A DNA stretch of 8,635 bases, taken from positions 1 through 8,635 of the forward strand of contig JAEZJL010000258.1 in assembly GCA_023415815.1 (NCBI GenBank), written 5' to 3'. A program made the position numbers and the translations under genes. This DNA is from Bacillota bacterium (lineage in GTDB: Bacteria > Bacillota > Clostridia > Acetivibrionales > DTU013). Positions 6,240-8,635 of this stretch are shown one piece after another. The notes under the pieces are model-generated. The model had not been told where the DNA came from. It searched no databases and saw only the letters and a list, made by a program, of their open reading frames with translations. Position 1 is the stretch's first letter, and every line of letters starts with the position of its first letter.

Positions 6240-6887
6240 ATGATTACAGCTGAAATGGTAAAGCAACTGCGTGAGAGAACCGGAGCCGGAATGATGGACT
6301 GCAAAAAGGCCCTGACGGAAACCGACGGCAATATGGATAAAGCGATAGATTTCCTCAGGGAAAAGGGACTGGCCGCCGCTGCCAAAAAGGCCGGCAGGAT
6401 AGCCGCAGAAGGTCTGGTGGACTCATACATACACGGTAACGGCAGGATCGGCGTGCTCGTTGAAGTAAATATCGAAACGGATTTTGCAGCCGCCAACGAT
6501 AAATTCAAGGCGTTTGTAAAGGATGTAGCCATGCAGATCGCAGCAGCCAAGCCCGAGTATGTCAGCAGGGAGGAAGTGCCGACCGGTACTCTTGAAAAGG
6601 AAATGGACATACTGAGAGCTCAGGCCAGGAATGAAGGCAAGCCTGAAAAGATAATAGAAAAGATGGTCGAGGGCAGGATAGAGAAGTTTTATAAGGAGAT
6701 ATGCCTGCTTGAGCAGCCGTGGATAAAGGATCCGGATAAAACCATCAAACAGCTCATGACCGAGCAGATTGCCGCTATTGGCGAAAATATCAACATAAGA
6801 AGGTTCGTAAGATTTGAAAGGGGCGAAGGCCTCGCAAAGAAGGAAGAGAACTTCGCGGACGAAGTAATGAAGCAGATTGAAGCTTAG
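6240..6887 (+). CDS. tsf: Translation elongation factor Ts (short form)
   Basis: EF-Ts is the guanine nucleotide exchange factor that releases GDP from EF-Tu. The 215-residue product has an N-terminal UBA-like domain (1-50: ITAEMVKQLRERTGAGMMDCKKAL, then GNMDKAIDFLREKG) and the core motif VEVNIETDFAA (74-84), whose TDF (80-82) touches EF-Tu. It ends with IEKFYKEICLLEQPWIKD (147-164) and IGENINIRRFVRFERGEG (180-197). E. coli EF-Ts is about 283 residues. The shorter length, with a compact core, is common in Clostridia and is not a truncation, since both ends are canonical. ATG 6240 was chosen over the in-frame TTG 6222 because GGAGG (6228-6232) lies seven bases before it and would fall inside the longer frame. 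It lies 139 bases after rpsB. Confidence 0.97.
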   Translation: MITAEMVKQLRERTGAGMMDCKKALTETDGNMDKAIDFLREKGLAAAAKKAGRIAAEGLVDSYIHGNGRIGVLVEVNIETDFAAANDKFKAFVKDVAMQIAAAKPEYVSREEVPTGTLEKEMDILRAQARNEGKPEKIIEKMVEGRIEKFYKEICLLEQPWIKDPDKTIKQLMTEQIAAIGENINIRRFVRFERGEGLAKKEENFADEVMKQIEA

Positions 6888-6892
6888 CAGAC

Positions 6893-6929
6893 GAGGGGAA
6901 CATATAAATGTAAATTATATGTTCCCTTT
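6893..6929 (+). terminator. Long hairpin after tsf (likely weak terminator)
   Basis: GGGAACATATAA (6896-6907) pairs perfectly with TTATATGTTCCC (6915-6926), a 12-pair stem with a seven-base loop, extendable through weak G-U and A-T pairs to 6893-6929. It starts six bases after the tsf stop. Only three T residues follow before GATATATA, so termination may be incomplete; RNA end protection is another possible role. Confidence 0.5.
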
Positions 6930-6930
6930 G

Positions 6931-7058
6931 ATATATAGGATGCAAAAATGGTCAATAGGAACAATTAAATTTTAGCATCCGGATTATAATGGGATATAAG
7001 TGCAAAAACTTATTGCTGAATTTTTTTGCAGTATATATAAGATGCAAAAATGGTTAAT
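6931..7058. repeat. TGCAAAAA repeat cluster in the tsf-pyrH spacer
   Basis: The 26-base segments at 6931-6956 and 7033-7058 match at 24 positions (shared core GATGCAAAAATGGT). A shorter copy, ATATAAG then TGCAAAAA, sits at 6994-7008. Inverted versions lie between them: TTTTAGCATCC (6970-6980) can pair with GGATGCAAAAA (6938-6948) with one mismatch, and TTTTTGCA (7023-7030) pairs with TGCAAAAA (7001-7008). The spacer therefore holds direct and inverted copies able to form at least two alternative hairpins. No coding frame is present. Function is unknown: possible regulator sites, an RNA switch for pyrH, or a dispersed repeat. Confidence 0.65.
7013..7041 (+). promoter_or_regulatory. Possible promoter of pyrH-frr
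   Basis: TTGCTG (7013-7018) and TATAAG (7036-7041) are 17 bases apart, with the -10 inside the second long repeat copy. The -35 is poor. An alternative is a perfect TATAAT at 6985-6990 that lacks a recognisable -35. Some promoter is likely here because of the preceding hairpin and the 255-base gap, but which one is unclear. Confidence 0.3.
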
Positions 7059-7142
7059 TATTAAATATATATTAAGTATTAAGCAGGAATTTTACTTTCT
7101 ATGTAGAAAAAATAAATAAATGAGTGGGGGTAAGGTTCATAC

Positions 7143-7856
7143 ATGACACCTAAATACAAGAGGATACTTCTGAAGCTGAGCGGGGAAGCGCTGGCCGGCA
7201 GCAGAAAAGCGGGCATTGACGCGGATACGCTTGGTGTTGTTTCAGACAGGATTTGTGAGGCCTTCGAGCTGGGGACGGAGATATCGATAGTCGTGGGCGG
7301 CGGCAATTTCTGGCGGGGACGGAGCGGTAAGGGTATGGACAGGACTACGGCGGACCATATGGGGATGCTGGCGACAGTTATAAATTCGCTGGCGCTGCAG
7401 GATGCCCTGGAAGCCAGGGGAATCCCGACAAGAGTCCAGACGGCTATCGAGATGAGGCAGATTGCAGAGCCCTATATAAGAAGAAAAGCCATCAGGCATC
7501 TGGAGAAGCGCAGGATTGTCATCTTTGCCTGCGGTACGGGAAACCCGTATTTCTCAACGGATACTACGGCGGCGCTGAGGGCGGCGGAGATAGATGCGGA
7601 GGTCATACTCAAAGCTACCAAGGTGGATGGAGTATACGACTGCGACCCTGCAGTAAATCCCGGCGCAGTAAGGTTCAACAGACTGACATACATCGACGCT
7701 CTGAACAGAAGACTCGGGGTAATGGATTCCACAGCGCTGTCATTGTGCATGGACAATAATATTCCCATCATTGTTTTCAACCTTGACAACCCGGAAAATA
7801 TTTTAAAGGCAGTGATGGGCGAGTCAATTGGGACTACCATCAGCTCAGCCGTATGA
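7143..7856 (+). CDS. pyrH: UMP kinase (uridylate kinase)
   Basis: This cytoplasmic enzyme phosphorylates UMP to UDP with ATP, feeding RNA, DNA and cell-wall precursor synthesis. Bacterial PyrH is a hexamer of the amino acid kinase fold, usually activated by GTP and inhibited by UTP. The 237-residue product has the typical length. Motifs: KRILLKLSGEAL (6-17), VVGGGNFWRG (50-59), MDRTTADHMGMLATVINSLAL (65-85), CGTGNPYFSTDTTAALRA (130-147) and LKATKVDGVYDCDP (156-169). ATG 7143 follows AAGGT (7132-7136) at six bases, with a GGGGG run a little further upstream. frr follows after 12 bases, so the two should be co-transcribed. The order tsf-pyrH-frr is conserved in Firmicutes. Confidence 0.98.
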   Translation: MTPKYKRILLKLSGEALAGSRKAGIDADTLGVVSDRICEAFELGTEISIVVGGGNFWRGRSGKGMDRTTADHMGMLATVINSLALQDALEARGIPTRVQTAIEMRQIAEPYIRRKAIRHLEKRRIVIFACGTGNPYFSTDTTAALRAAEIDAEVILKATKVDGVYDCDPAVNPGAVRFNRLTYIDALNRRLGVMDSTALSLCMDNNIPIIVFNLDNPENILKAVMGESIGTTISSAV

Positions 7857-7868
7857 GGGAGGATTTAT

Positions 7869-8426
7869 ATGGCCAAGGAAGCTTACAGGGATATTGAGGA
7901 AAAGATGGGCAAGGCAATCCATGTATTGAAGGAAGAGCTGACAGGCCTAAGGGCCGGAAGGGCGAATCCTGCGATACTGGACAGGATTTCAGTGGACTAT
8001 TACGGAGTACCTACCCAGATAAACCAGCTCGGCAGCGTTTCGGTGCCCGAGGCAAGGGTTATAGTGATTCAGCCGTGGGATGCTAAGATACTGAAGGATA
8101 TTGAAAAGGCCATACAGAAATCGGATATAGGCATAAACCCAAATAACGACGGAAAAGTGATAAGGCTTGTCTTTCCCATTCTGACGGAGGAGAGAAGGAA
8201 GGAGCTGACCAAGGCCGTCAAGAAATACGGCGAGGACGCCAAGGTAGCCATACGCGCAATAAGAAGGGATGCTATCGAGCATTTCAAGGCTCAGAAAAAG
8301 AGCGGAGATATGACCGAGGACGACCTCAAGGACGCCGAAACCGATATGCAGAAGCTGACGGACAAATACATAACCGACATCGATAAGCTTGTGGAAATGA
8401 AGGACAAGGAGATCATGGAGGTTTAA
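7869..8426 (+). CDS. frr: Ribosome recycling factor
   Basis: RRF works with EF-G to split the post-termination ribosome into subunits. The 185-residue product has the standard length and two-domain layout. The three-helix bundle is formed by the N terminus (MGKAIHVLKEELTGLRAGRANPAILD, 13-38) and the C-terminal half (ELTKAVKKYGEDAKVAIRAIRRDAIEHFK and the last helix, TDKYITDIDKLVEMKDKEI). The beta domain lies between (VDYYGVPTQINQLGSVSVPEARVIVIQPWD, then GINPNNDGKVIRLVFPILTEERR). GGGAGGA (7857-7863) precedes the ATG, with six bases after the final G. The gene ends in TAATG, overlapping the next start by one base, and its Met-Glu-Val codons carry the ribosome binding site of the next gene. Confidence 0.98.
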   Translation: MAKEAYRDIEEKMGKAIHVLKEELTGLRAGRANPAILDRISVDYYGVPTQINQLGSVSVPEARVIVIQPWDAKILKDIEKAIQKSDIGINPNNDGKVIRLVFPILTEERRKELTKAVKKYGEDAKVAIRAIRRDAIEHFKAQKKSGDMTEDDLKDAETDMQKLTDKYITDIDKLVEMKDKEIMEV

Positions 8427-8632
8427 TGATACCGGATGTAACAGGCTTCACCCTTGGGGAAGCCGCCGGCCTGCTGGAGGCCGCAGGCGTGACCTGCATT
8501 GATATCCGCGTCACAGCGCCTCCCAGGGAAACGGCCAGGCAATACGATTCAAATTCAAGAGTGGTCAGGCAAATTATCCGCGTGGCTGCAGACAGCCCGG
8601 CAGGTGTTGAGCTTGTTGTGTGCAATACATAA
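8426..8632 (+). CDS. Small free-standing PASTA-like domain protein
   Basis: The 68-residue product reads as one PASTA-like domain. It opens with IPDVTGFTLGEAAGLLEAAG (2-21), the usual PxVxGxxxxxAxxxLxxAG signature, has a variable middle (ITAP-like region, 27-40), and ends RVVRQII-AADSPAGVELVV (46-66), corresponding to the Q-P-AG-V strand. PASTA domains are known as extracellular repeats of Ser/Thr kinases and penicillin-binding proteins, where they bind muropeptides or adjust the active site. Here there is no signal peptide, membrane helix or partner domain, so it should be cytoplasmic. Its ATG overlaps the frr stop (TAATG), and GGAGG (8417-8421) lies four bases before it, so translation is probably coupled to frr. 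In related genomes uppS usually follows near here; the window ends three bases after the stop codon. Function unknown. Confidence 0.78.
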   Translation: MIPDVTGFTLGEAAGLLEAAGVTCIDIRVTAPPRETARQYDSNSRVVRQIIRVAADSPAGVELVVCNT

Positions 8633-8635
8633 AAG

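Noticed and set aside
6931..7058. CRISPR array or insertion-sequence remnant in the tsf-pyrH spacer
   Set aside because: Repeats are too few and unevenly spaced with unequal copies, there is no transposase fragment, and there are no target duplications.

Overview
The window looks like chromosome of a spore-forming member of the Clostridia (Firmicutes). This rests on strong AGGAGG-type ribosome binding sites, sigma-A-like promoters, a YtvI-type sporulation membrane protein, a LplB/YtcP/LplA-type carbohydrate transporter, and the gene order rpsB-tsf-pyrH-frr. The genus cannot be named from what is visible. There is no mobile element, CRISPR array, rRNA or tRNA, and all nine genes look intact.

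Left part (1-3935): a 302-base AT-rich control region leads into a three-gene ABC importer operon on the + strand. It encodes two six-helix permeases (LplB-like, then YtcP-like) and a 540-residue lipoprotein with a DUF3502-like C-terminal part. A sigma-A-type promoter (152-181) has a degenerate 20-base direct repeat pair just upstream and a palindrome just downstream of the expected transcription start. A strong intrinsic terminator at 3909-3935 closes the operon. No ATPase, regulator or glycoside hydrolase is present, so the substrate is unknown. Members of this class usually borrow a shared ATPase.

Middle (3948-5212): one minus-strand gene encodes a YtvI-family (AI-2E transporter superfamily) polytopic membrane protein and converges on the ABC operon. 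Its likely start is the ATG at 5024. The divergent spacer to rpsB carries three phased GTTTAAAT repeats and a strong extended -10 promoter.

Right part (5212-8635): a translation and nucleotide cluster on the + strand. It runs rpsB (ribosomal protein S2), tsf (short 215-residue EF-Ts), pyrH (UMP kinase), frr (ribosome recycling factor), then a 68-residue free-standing PASTA-like protein overlapping the frr stop codon by one base. The rpsB leader has a hairpin with an SD-like loop. The rpsB-tsf gap holds a terminator/attenuator-like stem. The 255-base tsf-pyrH gap holds a 12-bp hairpin and a family of TGCAAAAA-containing repeats in direct and inverted orientation. pyrH, frr and the small PASTA gene are tightly packed and probably co-transcribed.

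The coding content is mostly ordinary. The items most worth a second look are the solitary PASTA mini-protein, the tsf-pyrH repeat cluster, the rpsB leader, and the repeat/palindrome architecture of the ABC operon promoter. No clear candidate for an entirely new multi-gene system is visible.
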